A stretch of 64,000 bases of DNA from Nocardioides okcheonensis (lineage in GTDB: Bacteria; Actinomycetota; Actinomycetes; Propionibacteriales; Nocardioidaceae). Position 1 is the stretch's first letter; every line of letters begins with the position of its first letter. Below are positions 1 to 7,047 of this stretch, one piece after another. The stretch is taken from assembly GCF_020991065.1 (NCBI RefSeq), contig NZ_CP087710.1, positions 2,790,001-2,854,000 on the forward strand. The letters run 5' to 3'. Below the pieces are notes generated by a model. It was given only the letters and a program-made list of their open reading frames with translations, did not search any database and was not told the origin of the DNA. The position numbers and the translations under genes are program-made.

Positions 1-117
1 GTCGGGATGCGGCGCGAGCGGCTGTCACGCCAGGCTCTGTGGCACGCCGAGCTCGGCTGGATCGACGAGGTCGGCTACGCCGTGCTCGCCGAGGAGTGGG
101 CGGCGCGGCCGGCCTGA
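1..117 (+). CDS. C-terminal end of a protein of unknown function (truncated by window start)
   Basis: Frame 1 is open from the first base to a TGA at 115-117. It encodes 38 residues ending EEWAARPA, rich in Arg, Glu and Trp and probably helical. The start and most of the gene lie upstream of the window, so no family can be assigned. It is convergent with the EcsC-like gene, with only 13 bp between the two stop codons. The reading frame shows the expected third-position G/C bias, which supports it as coding. Confidence 0.5.
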   Translation, partial: VGMRRERLSRQALWHAELGWIDEVGYAVLAEEWAARPA

Positions 118-130
118 CCCGGCGCCGGCG

Positions 131-811
131 TCAGGTGCGACGGCGCACGAGCAGCTCGCGGTCGGCGTAGCGCCCGACCTTCCAGGTGGCGAACCCGTCG
201 GCGCCCGCGCCGACCACGCCGCCGACGACCGGCACCCGGCGCCCGACGGTCGTGGCGAGCCGCTTGCCGACCACGCGGGTGAAGATGTCGGAGGCCACCA
301 CCGAGGCGATCGTGCCGTCGAGCGACGGGTCGTGGACCGGCGCGGTGGCCAGCGCCATCGGGGTCGCGGGCAGCTTCTTGGCCTTCACCATCTCGGTGAC
401 GGTCTCCTCACCGAGCAGCAGCGCGAGGACCGCGTTGCGCACCCGCGGGTCGGTGAGGTCGTGCCCACGCAGGTGGGCGATGCCGGCGGCCATCCGGCAC
501 TGGATGATCGCCAGCCCGGTGACGTTGGCCGGGATCGCGAGCGTCGCGGTGACGAGGCCGCCGACGTTGGTCGCGAAGCCCTGGGCGCCGGCGATCCGGA
601 CGTTGTTCTCGATGACCTCGTGGATCGCGCGCTCGACGTCCCCGCGCTGCTCGCGCAGCTGCTTGTCGGCAGCCTCGGCGGCGGGGGCGAGCGGACCGAT
701 GCCGTCGATCGCGCGGTTCAGCGCCTCACGGACGAACCCGGTGCTGAGACCGGGCGTGAGCTCCTGGATCCTCGGCGCGAGCTGGCGCCCCACCGTCTGC
801 TTCAGGCCCAT
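131..811 (-). CDS. EcsC family protein
   Basis: A 226-residue protein that matches the EcsC family in overall pattern: an N-terminal helical part, a central small-residue-rich segment (about residues 78-115, with GFATNVGGLVTATLAIPANV) and a C-terminal glycine-rich stretch (VGRRVPVVGGVVGAGAD). EcsC proteins are membrane-associated and their biochemical role is unknown. ATG at 809-811 is the only sensible start. A TAGGAT hexamer (reverse strand, 818-823) ends 6 nt before the ATG, so the mRNA is probably leaderless. It diverges from aat, and the two share about 60 bp of promoter DNA. The family call is by recognition; no function is inferred beyond it. Confidence 0.75.
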   Translation of the reverse strand: MGLKQTVGRQLAPRIQELTPGLSTGFVREALNRAIDGIGPLAPAAEAADKQLREQRGDVERAIHEVIENNVRIAGAQGFATNVGGLVTATLAIPANVTGLAIIQCRMAAGIAHLRGHDLTDPRVRNAVLALLLGEETVTEMVKAKKLPATPMALATAPVHDPSLDGTIASVVASDIFTRVVGKRLATTVGRRVPVVGGVVGAGADGFATWKVGRYADRELLVRRRT

Positions 812-873
812 GGCCCGATCCTACGGTCCGTGCCGCAGCCCCGGGCGGGTCGTTGTTCGCTACGGTGCGAGAC

Positions 874-1557
874 GTGCCCCTCGCCCCCGATCCGACGCCG
901 TGGGCGTTCCCGCACCACACGACGTGGGACCCCGACGACGACCTGGTCGCGCTCGGCGCGGACCTGGAGGCCGGCACGCTGCTCACCGCCTACGCCCTGG
1001 GCCTGTTCCCGATGCCGGTGACGCTCGAGCGCGAGGAGCTGGGCTGGTTCTCGCCGGTCGAGCGCGGTGTGCTGCCCGTCGGGGGGATGAAGGTGTCGCG
1101 CTCGCTGCGCCGGGCCGCGCGGACCTTCGAGATCCGGGTCGACACCGCCTTCGACGAGGTCGTCGCCGGGTGCGGCAGCCCGGACCGCCCGGACGGCTGG
1201 ATCACCCCGGACTTCGCCCGGGCGTACGGGCGCCTGCACCGGCTCGGCTGGGCCCACTCGGTCGAGGCCTGGCGCGACGGCCGGCTCGCCGGGGGCCTGT
1301 ACGGCGTGTGCATCGGCGGCCTGTTCGCCGGGGAGTCGATGTTCCACCGCGAGCGCGACGCCTCCAAGGTCGCCCTGCTCGGCCTCGTCGAGCTGCTGGG
1401 CGACGAGCACGCCGACGAGCGGGTGCTCGACGTGCAGTGGCAGACCCCGCACCTGGCCACGCTCGGCGTGGTGCGGCGGCCGCGCGCGGAGTACCTCGAG
1501 TCCCTCGCGGTGGCGCTCCGGCTGCCGCCGCCGGCCCGGCTCGGAATGGACGATTGA
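874..1557 (+). CDS. aat: Leucyl/phenylalanyl-tRNA--protein transferase
   Basis: Transfers Leu or Phe from aminoacyl-tRNA to the N-terminus of proteins bearing Arg or Lys, marking them for ClpS/ClpAP in the N-degron pathway. Family signatures are present: GADLEAGTLLTAYALGLFPMP near the N-terminus, WFSPVERGVLP, SLRR, and the C-terminal VQWQTPHLATLGVVRRPRAEY, the position where the family has its LQTPHL segment. In-frame starts are TTG 853, GTG 865 and GTG 874. I prefer 874 (227 aa) because TACGGT at 861-866 lies 7 nt upstream as a leaderless -10 and because homologues begin close to the WAFP segment. It stands alone, divergent from the EcsC-like gene. Confidence 0.92.
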   Translation: MPLAPDPTPWAFPHHTTWDPDDDLVALGADLEAGTLLTAYALGLFPMPVTLEREELGWFSPVERGVLPVGGMKVSRSLRRAARTFEIRVDTAFDEVVAGCGSPDRPDGWITPDFARAYGRLHRLGWAHSVEAWRDGRLAGGLYGVCIGGLFAGESMFHRERDASKVALLGLVELLGDEHADERVLDVQWQTPHLATLGVVRRPRAEYLESLAVALRLPPPARLGMDD

Positions 1558-1632
1558 CCGGCGCCACGACAGGGTAGGGACCCTGAGCCACTCGGTGACG
1601 CGACCGTCGCGTCCCAGCGAAGGGGGAACCCG

Positions 1633-2124
1633 ATGACCGTCCGCACCCGCCTCTCCACCTCCGCCGCCGTCCTGCTGGTCGGCGCCGTGACCGCGGCGTG
1701 CGGGGGCTCCGGCGGTGGCGCACCGGAGAGCGCCAGCAAGGACGACTTCTGCAAGGCCCAGACCAGCCTGTTCACCGACCTCGACATCGACCTGACCGAC
1801 CCCGAGGCGGGGCTGCCGTCGGAGAAGGAGATGGCCGACGCGATGCACCGGTGGGCCGACAAGATCTCCGAGGTCGGCACCCCCGAGGGGATCTCCGACG
1901 AGGCCCGCGACGGGTTCGAGGAGACGGTGAAGGCCGCGCAGGACATCTCCGAGGCCGACCTGAAGTCCCCCGACCTCGACGCCCTCGAGGCCGACATGTC
2001 GGAGAGCGCGAAGAAGAACGTCGAGGCGTTCTCGACCTACGTCACCGACACCTGCGGGTCGATGTTCGGCGACCTCGAGATGCCCGAGGTGCCGGACCTC
2101 TCGGAGACCCCCGAGGCCGGCTGA
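1633..2124 (+). CDS. Secreted lipoprotein of unknown function
   Basis: 163 residues. The N-terminus is a lipoprotein signal: MTVRTRLSTSAAVLLVGAV followed by TAAC, with Cys23 as the likely lipidated residue and a GGSGGG linker after it. The lipobox is slightly degenerate, with Thr at -3. The mature part is acidic and helical (FCKAQTSLFTDLDIDLTD..., then an SEKEMADAMHRWADKI segment) and has two Cys (about residues 37 and 142) that could form a disulfide. An SD-like AGGGGGAA lies just before the ATG. No family is recognised. It resembles the many small anchored helical proteins of Nocardioidaceae. Confidence 0.7.
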   Translation: MTVRTRLSTSAAVLLVGAVTAACGGSGGGAPESASKDDFCKAQTSLFTDLDIDLTDPEAGLPSEKEMADAMHRWADKISEVGTPEGISDEARDGFEETVKAAQDISEADLKSPDLDALEADMSESAKKNVEAFSTYVTDTCGSMFGDLEMPEVPDLSETPEAG

Positions 2125-2240
2125 GCGTCCCGGCCGGCGTCCCGGCCCGCTCGGCGGGCTGGCGCGGAACCGCCCGCGATCCCCGGTGCCCGCGTACCAT
2201 CGCAACCACGACGTGCAGAGGACTCGAGAGGCAGGCGCCC

Positions 2241-2630
2241 GTGGCGATCACCCGTGAAGGCAAGATCTGCTCCTTCTGCGCGACCCCGGGAGGTCCCGGC
2301 ACCGACGTCGCGCTGGTCGGTGGACTCGGTGCGCAGATCTGCGTCGGCTGCCTGGACCACTTCCACGCGATCGTGCACGACACCGACCGCCTGGCCACCG
2401 CCAGGCGCGGCATGCCGTGGGACACCATGCCGGAGACCGAGCTGCTCGCCACGCTCCCGCAGATCCTCGCCTCGGCCGAGCAGAACGCCGAGTTCGCCCA
2501 GGAGTGGGTCGAGATGCTGCGCCAGCGCGGGGTGACCTGGGCCGAGATCGGCCGGGTCCTCGGCGTCTCCCGGCAGGCCGCCTGGGAGCGGTTCGCGAAA
2601 AAGCCGTCGAAGAAGAGGGCAACTGCGTGA
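2241..2630 (+). CDS. ClpX-type C4 zinc-finger protein with C-terminal helix-turn-helix
   Basis: 129 residues from GTG 2241. Residues 9-42 hold CSFC...CVGC, the C4 zinc-binding arrangement of the ClpX N-terminal domain, but no AAA module follows. The C-terminal third (VTWAEIGRVLGVSRQAAWERF) is a clear sigma-region-4-like helix-turn-helix, followed by a basic tail (AKKPSKKRATA). This suggests a small DNA-binding protein whose zinc domain could dimerise or contact ClpX or its partners. TACCAT at 2195-2200 is a plausible -10. The gene is followed at once by two tandem perfect hairpins (2642-2707). The domains are recognised by motif; the function is not known. Confidence 0.8.
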   Translation: MAITREGKICSFCATPGGPGTDVALVGGLGAQICVGCLDHFHAIVHDTDRLATARRGMPWDTMPETELLATLPQILASAEQNAEFAQEWVEMLRQRGVTWAEIGRVLGVSRQAAWERFAKKPSKKRATA

Positions 2631-2641
2631 CAGGATCGACC

Positions 2642-2707
2642 GACGTCAAGGTAGACTTGACGTCAGTGTTGGTCGGGCTGTCACGGGGGTGAGCCCGACC
2701 AACACTG
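2642..2707. terminator. Tandem perfect inverted repeats between convergent genes
   Basis: The first hairpin is GACGTCAAG (2642-2650), a 5-nt loop, then CTTGACGTC (2656-2664). The second is CAGTGTTGGTCGGGCT (2664-2679), a 12-nt loop, then AGCCCGACCAACACTG (2692-2707), a perfect 16-bp stem. They lie between the stop codons of the zinc-finger/HTH gene (2630) and fpg (2717), so the larger one is best read as a bidirectional terminator. The smaller palindrome could instead be a protein-binding site. Confidence 0.65.
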
Positions 2708-2716
2708 CTGTCGGGG

Positions 2717-3598
2717 CTACTTCAGCAGCCGCGACATCCGTCGGTCGGCCAGCGGCTTCCCGCCCGTCTGGCAGGTCGCGCAGTACTGCAGGCTCGAGTC
2801 GGCGAACGACACCTCGCGCACCACGTCGCCGCAGACCGGGCACGCCTGACCGGTGCGTCCGTGCACCGCGAGGTTGCTCTTCTTCTCGCCCTTGAGCTCG
2901 CTCGCGGCCAGGCCGCTCGAGCGGGCCACCGCGTCGCCCAGGGTGGTGCGGATCGCGTCGTGGAGCGTGGCTAGGTCGTCGTCCTCGAGGCTGTTGGCCG
3001 GCTTGAACGGCGACATCCGCGCGGCGTGCAGGATCTCGTCGGAGTAGGCGTTGCCGATGCCCGCGATGATCGACTGCATCCGCATCACGCCCTTGATCTG
3101 CTTGCGCCCCTCCCGGTCGAGGATCGCGCGCAGCACCTCCGGGGTGAAGTCGTCGGAGAGCGGGTCGGGGCCGAGCCGGGCGATGCCCTCGACCTCCTGC
3201 GGGTCGCGGACGACGTAGATCGCGAGGCCCTTCTTGGTGCCGGCCTCGGTGATGTCGAGGCCGGGCTGGGCGTCGAGGTCGGGGTCGTCGATCACGACCC
3301 GCGCGGCCAGCGGGTTCTTCCCGCCCGGGCGGGCCGGGGTCGCCGGCACCGCGTCGCGCCAGCGGATCCACCCGGCCCGGGCGAGGTGGACGACGAGGTG
3401 GACGCCGCTGGCGTCGACGTCGAGGAACTTGCCGTGGCGGGTGACGTCGTCGACCAGCGTGCCGTGCAGCGCCTGCAACGGCGGGTCGAAGGTCTTGAGC
3501 GCGCTGAACGCGGCCAGGTCGACGCGGCTGATCGCGCGGCCGACGAGGCGGCCGCGCAGGTCCTGGGCGAGGGCTTCGACCTCGGGCAGCTCGGGCAC
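2717..3598 (-). CDS. Fpg/Nei family DNA glycosylase
   Basis: 293 residues. It excises oxidised bases and cleaves the abasic site by beta-elimination. The N-terminal catalytic Pro2-Glu3 (MPELPEVE), Lys57 (HGKFL), an H2TH region (IIAGIGNAYSDEILHAARMSP) and a C-terminal zinc finger (CPVC...YCATC) are all present, so it should be active. The usual zinc-finger GR-T-YCPxCQR pattern is altered (SSLQYCATCQTGGK), and the MSG loop of canonical MutM reads LARAGW. This points to the divergent actinobacterial Fpg/Nei branch rather than housekeeping mutM. The start is GTG 3596-3598, fixed by the essential Pro2. AGTCTA at 3605-3610 (reverse TAGACT) is a leaderless -10. Confidence 0.92.
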   Translation of the reverse strand: MPELPEVEALAQDLRGRLVGRAISRVDLAAFSALKTFDPPLQALHGTLVDDVTRHGKFLDVDASGVHLVVHLARAGWIRWRDAVPATPARPGGKNPLAARVVIDDPDLDAQPGLDITEAGTKKGLAIYVVRDPQEVEGIARLGPDPLSDDFTPEVLRAILDREGRKQIKGVMRMQSIIAGIGNAYSDEILHAARMSPFKPANSLEDDDLATLHDAIRTTLGDAVARSSGLAASELKGEKKSNLAVHGRTGQACPVCGDVVREVSFADSSLQYCATCQTGGKPLADRRMSRLLK

Positions 3599-3643
3599 GG
3601 GTCGAGTCTAGGCAACGGCGTGTGGTCGGGGTCACAATGGAAC

Positions 3644-3907
3644 ATGGCCCAGCAGCGCACCCCTCGCACCGCGACGGTCTTCCTCGACCCCCGCGGTGAG
3701 GACCGGTCGCTGCGGGTGACCTGGCACCACGAGTCGCAGCTGGTGGTGCTGTCGCTGTGGCGCGACAACGTCTGCGCCGGGACGTTCCGGCTCGCCGCCG
3801 ACGAGGTCCCCGACCTGATCGCGCTGCTGCGCCGCGGCCTCGACGAGGCCTACGACACCGCCCGCACGCGCGTCGAGCGGGTCGACCGTGCGTCGGAGGC
3901 AGGCTGA
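3644..3907 (+). CDS. Small conserved protein of unknown function
   Basis: 87 residues from ATG 3644. The sequence alternates in a way typical of a small beta-sheet followed by a helix: LRVTWHHESQLVVLSLWRDNVCAGTFRLAADEVPDLIALLRRGLDEAY. Short actinobacterial proteins of this pattern are common and uncharacterised. It is divergent from fpg (45 bp between the starts) and 61 bp upstream of the AAA ATPase. There is no signal peptide, membrane segment or catalytic motif. I give no function. Confidence 0.6.
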   Translation: MAQQRTPRTATVFLDPRGEDRSLRVTWHHESQLVVLSLWRDNVCAGTFRLAADEVPDLIALLRRGLDEAYDTARTRVERVDRASEAG

Positions 3908-3919
3908 GCGACTCGCGGA

Positions 3920-3962
3920 CTATCCGGCAATCTAGGGCTCGGCCTAGATTCCCCGATAGCGT
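3920..3962 (+). promoter_or_regulatory. 40-bp concentric palindrome over a leaderless promoter
   Basis: The inner repeat is AATCTAGG (3929-3936), 6 nt, then CCTAGATT (3943-3950). Flanking it symmetrically at 4 nt on each side are CTATC (3920-3924) and GATAG (3955-3959). TAGCGT (3957-3962), the probable -10, lies 6 nt before the ATG of the ATPase gene and is partly inside the right arm. The geometry fits an operator bound by a dimer or pair of dimers that would block the promoter. Confidence 0.6.
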
Positions 3963-3968
3963 CCGATC

Positions 3969-5189
3969 ATGGACCCGATCCGCAACCCGTACGCCCCCGG
4001 CGCCGGCCAGCGCCCGCCGGAGCTGGCCGGTCGCGACGAGCAGCTCGCCGCCTTCGACGTGGTGCTCGAGCGGGTGGCCAAGGGGCGCCCCGAGCGGAGC
4101 CTGGTGCTCACCGGCCTGCGCGGCGTCGGCAAGACGGTGCTGCTCAACGCGCTGCGCGGCACCGCGGTCCGCAAGGGATGGGGCACCGGCAAGCTCGAGG
4201 CCCGCCCCGGGCAGGGGCTGCGCCGGCCGCTGAGCAGCGCGCTGCACCAGGCCGTGCGCGAGCTGGGTCGCTCGGACGAGGAGTCGGTCGACCACGTCCT
4301 CGGGGTGCTGCGGTCGTTCGCCCAGCGCGACGCGGGAGCGGGCGCGAAGCTCAAGGACCAGTGGAGCCCCGGGATCGACGTACCGGCGGTGCGCGGACGC
4401 GCCGACTCCGGCGACATCGAGATCGACCTCGTCGAGCTGTTCACCGACCTCGGCGGGCTCGCCGCCGAGGTCGGCAAGGGCGTCGCGGTCTTCATCGACG
4501 AGATGCAGGACCTCGGCCCCGACGACGTGTCCGCGCTCTGCGCGGCGTGCCACGAGCTCAGCCAGACCGGGCTGCCCGTCATCGTCGTCGGCGCCGGGCT
4601 GCCCCACCTGCCCGCCGTGCTCAGCGCCAGCAAGTCCTACAGCGAGCGGCTCTTCCGCTACCAGCGCATCGACCGGCTCACCCGCGAGGCCGCCGACCGC
4701 GCGCTGGAGGCGCCGGCCGCCGACGAGGACGCCGCCTACGAGCCCGACGCGCTGGCCGCGATGTACGCCGCCACCGGCGGCTACCCGTACTTCATCCAGG
4801 CCTACGGCAAGGCCGTGTGGGACCTCGCGCCCCGCTCGCCGATCACCGCGGCCGACGTCGCGGTCGCCGCGCCCGAGGCCGAGTCGGAGCTCGCGGTCGG
4901 CTTCTTCGGCTCGCGCTACGAGCGCGCCACGCCGGGGGAGCGCGACTACCTGATGGCGATGGCCGACGTCGCCGCCACCCAGGCGGCCGAGGGGTCCGAG
5001 GCCGCCGCCGACGTCGACGGCGGCGCGGTGCTCAGCGCCGACGTCGCCGCGGCCCTCGGCAAGAAGCCGCAGTCGCTCTCGCCCGCCCGCGACTCGCTGC
5101 TGAAGAAGGGCCTGGTCTACTCCGGCGAGCGCGGCCGGATCGCCTTCACCGTCCCCCACTTCGGCCGCTACCTGCGCGAGCGCGGCTAG
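3969..5189 (+). CDS. AAA (Orc1-like/AAA_16) ATP-binding protein with C-terminal winged helix
   Basis: 406 residues. Walker A is GLRGVGKTVLL (about 49-59) and Walker B is VAVFIDEMQDL (about 175-185), followed by a sensor-1-like region (LPVIVVGAGLPHLP) and a RLTREAADRALEAPA lid segment. The last about 60 residues (VAAALGKKPQSLSPARDSLLKKGLVYSGERGRIAFTVPHFGRYL) look like a winged helix. This is the STAND/AAA_16 class found widely in actinobacteria, where substrates are unknown. The start is ATG 3969, with a leaderless -10 at 3957-3962 embedded in a palindrome. The C-terminal winged helix makes autoregulation through that palindrome a reasonable but untested guess. Confidence 0.8.
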   Translation: MDPIRNPYAPGAGQRPPELAGRDEQLAAFDVVLERVAKGRPERSLVLTGLRGVGKTVLLNALRGTAVRKGWGTGKLEARPGQGLRRPLSSALHQAVRELGRSDEESVDHVLGVLRSFAQRDAGAGAKLKDQWSPGIDVPAVRGRADSGDIEIDLVELFTDLGGLAAEVGKGVAVFIDEMQDLGPDDVSALCAACHELSQTGLPVIVVGAGLPHLPAVLSASKSYSERLFRYQRIDRLTREAADRALEAPAADEDAAYEPDALAAMYAATGGYPYFIQAYGKAVWDLAPRSPITAADVAVAAPEAESELAVGFFGSRYERATPGERDYLMAMADVAATQAAEGSEAAADVDGGAVLSADVAAALGKKPQSLSPARDSLLKKGLVYSGERGRIAFTVPHFGRYLRERG

Positions 5190-5213
5190 CCTCGAGACCT
5201 CCCTCCGCCTCGG

Positions 5214-5445
5214 TGGTCGAGGTGCGAGCGCAGCGAGCCTCGAGACCTCCGGTACTCGCAGGTTTCGAGGCTCGTCGCTGGCGCTCCTCGCACCTCAACC
5301 AGCGAAGGAGGCTGGCGCTCCTCGCACCTCAACCAGCGAAGGAGGCTGGCGCTCCTCGCACCTCAACCAGCGAGGGAGGCCGGCGCTCCTCGCACCTCAA
5401 CCAGCGAAGGAGGCTGGCGCTCCTCGCACCTCAACCAGCGAGGGT
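5214..5445. repeat. Intergenic palindromic repeat with five tandem 34-bp units
   Basis: One arm (5214-5247) is close to the reverse complement of the arm starting at 5261, giving a long hairpin with a short loop. The right arm then expands into a near-perfect tandem array. Units beginning GCGCTCCTCGCACCTCAACC start at 5281, 5315, 5349, 5383 and 5417, exactly 34 bp apart. The last unit carries the stop codon and final codons of the neighbouring flavoprotein gene. This is the class of GGTCTCGAGGCTCGC...CTCGACCA elements common between Nocardioides genes. It is not a CRISPR, because there are no unique spacers. Confidence 0.85.
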
Positions 5446-6870
5446 GGGCGGGACCCGGAGCTCGCGGGGCAGCTCCTCGAGCAGCCGCAGCCACAGCTCG
5501 GCGGCGGTGGGGTACGACGCGACGGCGTGGCGCAGCACGTGGACCGGCACGCCCCCGGTGATCGCGACGGTCGCGGCGTGGACCAGCTCGCCCGCCTCCG
5601 GGCCGACGAACGTGGCGCCGAGCAGTAGCCGCGACCGGGAGTCGACCACGATCTGGGCGTCGCCGACGACGTGGTCGCGCAGCAGGCCGGTGCCGGCGGC
5701 CGACGAGGTCGGCACCCGCGAGGTGACCACGTCGTGCCCGGCGTCACGGGCCTGCGCCTCGGTCATCCCGACGGAGGCGACCTCCGGCTCGGTGAACACG
5801 ACCTGCGGCACGGGCGCCTCGCGGTCCGGCTCCCACGCCACCTCGTCGGCGGCCGCCGCGGCGATCCGCGCGCCGACCACCCGCGCCTGGTGCTTGCCCC
5901 AGTGGGTCAGCGGCGGCCCGCCGCTCGCGTCGCCGACGGCGTGCAGCCACTCGGGGAGCTGTCCGCCGGTGACGTCGTCGGCGGTGAGGCCGACCGCGTC
6001 GAGCCCGACGTCGTGCAGGCGGGGCGAGCGCCCGATCGCGAGCAGCAGCTCGTCGGCCTCGACCTCACCGGTCGACGTGGCGAGCGTGACGGTCCCGCCG
6101 TGGACCCGCCCCGTGCCGGTCGCCTCCGCGGCGTCCCGGCGTACGCCGGTCACCTCGACGCCGAGGTGCACCGTCACGCCGCGCTCGCGCAGGCCCTCGA
6201 GGACGGCGTCGGAGGCGAAGGGCTCGACGCGGCCGAGCAGCCGCCGGTCACGGACCAGCAGCGTGACCTGCGAGCCGAGGGCGGTCATCCAGACGGCGGC
6301 CTCGCACGCCACGACCCCGCCGCCCACGACCGCGAGCCGGTCGGGGACCTCGACCACGCCGGTGGCGTCGCGGGAGTCCCACGCCTGCACGTCGGCGTAG
6401 AGGTCGGGCACGCGCGCCACGCTGCCGGAGGCGAGCACGACGGCGCGCCGGGCGCGGACGGTGGTCGTGCCGTCCGCAGAGGTGACCGACACGGTGCGCT
6501 CACCCGTGAGCCGGCCATGGCCGCGCAGCACGGTCAGTCCGGCGCCCTCCGCCCACGAGGCCTGGCCGGCGTCGTCGTAGTGCGACACCCACGCGTCGCG
6601 GCGCTCGAGCAGCGCCTTCGGCGCGACGTGGGCGGTCGAGACGCCGGGCAGGTCGCCGGTCAGGTCGGCGACGGCCACGGGTCGCAGCAGCGCCTTGCTG
6701 GGCATGCACGCCCAGTAGCTGCACTCCCCGCCGAGCAGCTCGGCCTCCACGATCGCGGCCGTCATGCCGGTGCCCTCGACGGCGTACTGCGCGGCGTTCT
6801 CGCCGGCGGGTCCACCGCCGAGGACCACCACGTCGAACTCCCGGACGTCCTGCTTGGAAGGGGTCGTCAT
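5431..6870 (-). CDS. NAD(P)/FAD-dependent disulfide oxidoreductase, dihydrolipoamide dehydrogenase-like
   Basis: 479 residues with the pyridine nucleotide-disulfide oxidoreductase layout. The FAD-binding VVVLGGGPAGENAA is at 14-27, a redox-active pair sits in GGECSYWACMPSKALLRP (CxxxxC), the second Rossmann motif is VVGGGVVACEAA, an AVGDASGG motif contacts FAD, and a C-terminal dimerisation domain follows. In true lipoamide dehydrogenases and mercuric reductases the C-terminal catalytic motif is HxHPTxxE. Here it reads ASYPTAAELW, so the active-site His is absent and the true electron acceptor is uncertain. The stop codon lies in the 34-bp repeat array. It is divergent from terC. Confidence 0.85.
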   Translation of the reverse strand: MTTPSKQDVREFDVVVLGGGPAGENAAQYAVEGTGMTAAIVEAELLGGECSYWACMPSKALLRPVAVADLTGDLPGVSTAHVAPKALLERRDAWVSHYDDAGQASWAEGAGLTVLRGHGRLTGERTVSVTSADGTTTVRARRAVVLASGSVARVPDLYADVQAWDSRDATGVVEVPDRLAVVGGGVVACEAAVWMTALGSQVTLLVRDRRLLGRVEPFASDAVLEGLRERGVTVHLGVEVTGVRRDAAEATGTGRVHGGTVTLATSTGEVEADELLLAIGRSPRLHDVGLDAVGLTADDVTGGQLPEWLHAVGDASGGPPLTHWGKHQARVVGARIAAAAADEVAWEPDREAPVPQVVFTEPEVASVGMTEAQARDAGHDVVTSRVPTSSAAGTGLLRDHVVGDAQIVVDSRSRLLLGATFVGPEAGELVHAATVAITGGVPVHVLRHAVASYPTAAELWLRLLEELPRELRVPPTLAG

Positions 6871-6892
6871 GATGTGACCCTACGCCGCGGAT

Positions 6893-6923
6893 TTGGCGAG
6901 GCCCTTGCTGGTTCAACTAGAAT
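6893..6923 (+). promoter_or_regulatory. Promoter for terC transcript
   Basis: TTGGCG (6893-6898) and TAGAAT (6918-6923) are separated by 19 nt and match housekeeping -35 and -10 elements, with slightly long spacing. The predicted start of transcription falls at about 6929-6931, the first bases of the riboswitch P1 stem, which is what a riboswitch-controlled leader requires. Confidence 0.55.
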
Positions 6924-6927
6924 GCTC

Positions 6928-7043
6928 CCTGAGGGGAGTACCCCATCCAACATCCGTCGGTCAGTACGGCGCCCCCGCGGGCGCCCCGGCGGAGGCCGCC
7001 TCTCGGAGCGGTGGGGGAGACCTCAGGACACAATCCTGAGGAG
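6928..7043 (+). promoter_or_regulatory. yybP-ykoY manganese riboswitch with RBS-sequestering switch
   Basis: P1 is CCTGAGG (6928-6934) with CCTCAGG (7021-7027). The family-defining GGGGAGTA is at 6933-6940. P2 is CCCCA (6941-6945) with TGGGG (7012-7016). GAGACC (7017-7022) stands where the family has its conserved AAGACC. The expression platform is visible: the 3' P1 strand CCTCAGGA (7021-7028) also pairs perfectly over 8 bp with TCCTGAGG (7034-7041), which contains the start of the Shine-Dalgarno GAGGAG (7038-7043). Mn2+-bound aptamer would hold P1 and free the RBS; unbound, the RBS is buried. The gene downstream is a TerC/Alx-type Mn exporter, the standard partner of this riboswitch. Confidence 0.85.
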
Positions 7044-7047
7044 ACCC

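Noticed and set aside
2646..5159. Very long open frame on the minus strand across fpg and the AAA ATPase gene
   Set aside because: It is antisense to two well-supported genes, is rich in Arg/Gly/Ala low-complexity sequence, and matches no family; it arises from high GC.
3969..5189. Prophage or plasmid replication initiator (Orc1-like)
   Set aside because: No phage, integrase or origin features are nearby, and neighbours are ordinary chromosomal genes.
5281..5445. Possible CRISPR array (34-bp units)
   Set aside because: The units are directly adjacent with no unique spacers and no cas genes are nearby.
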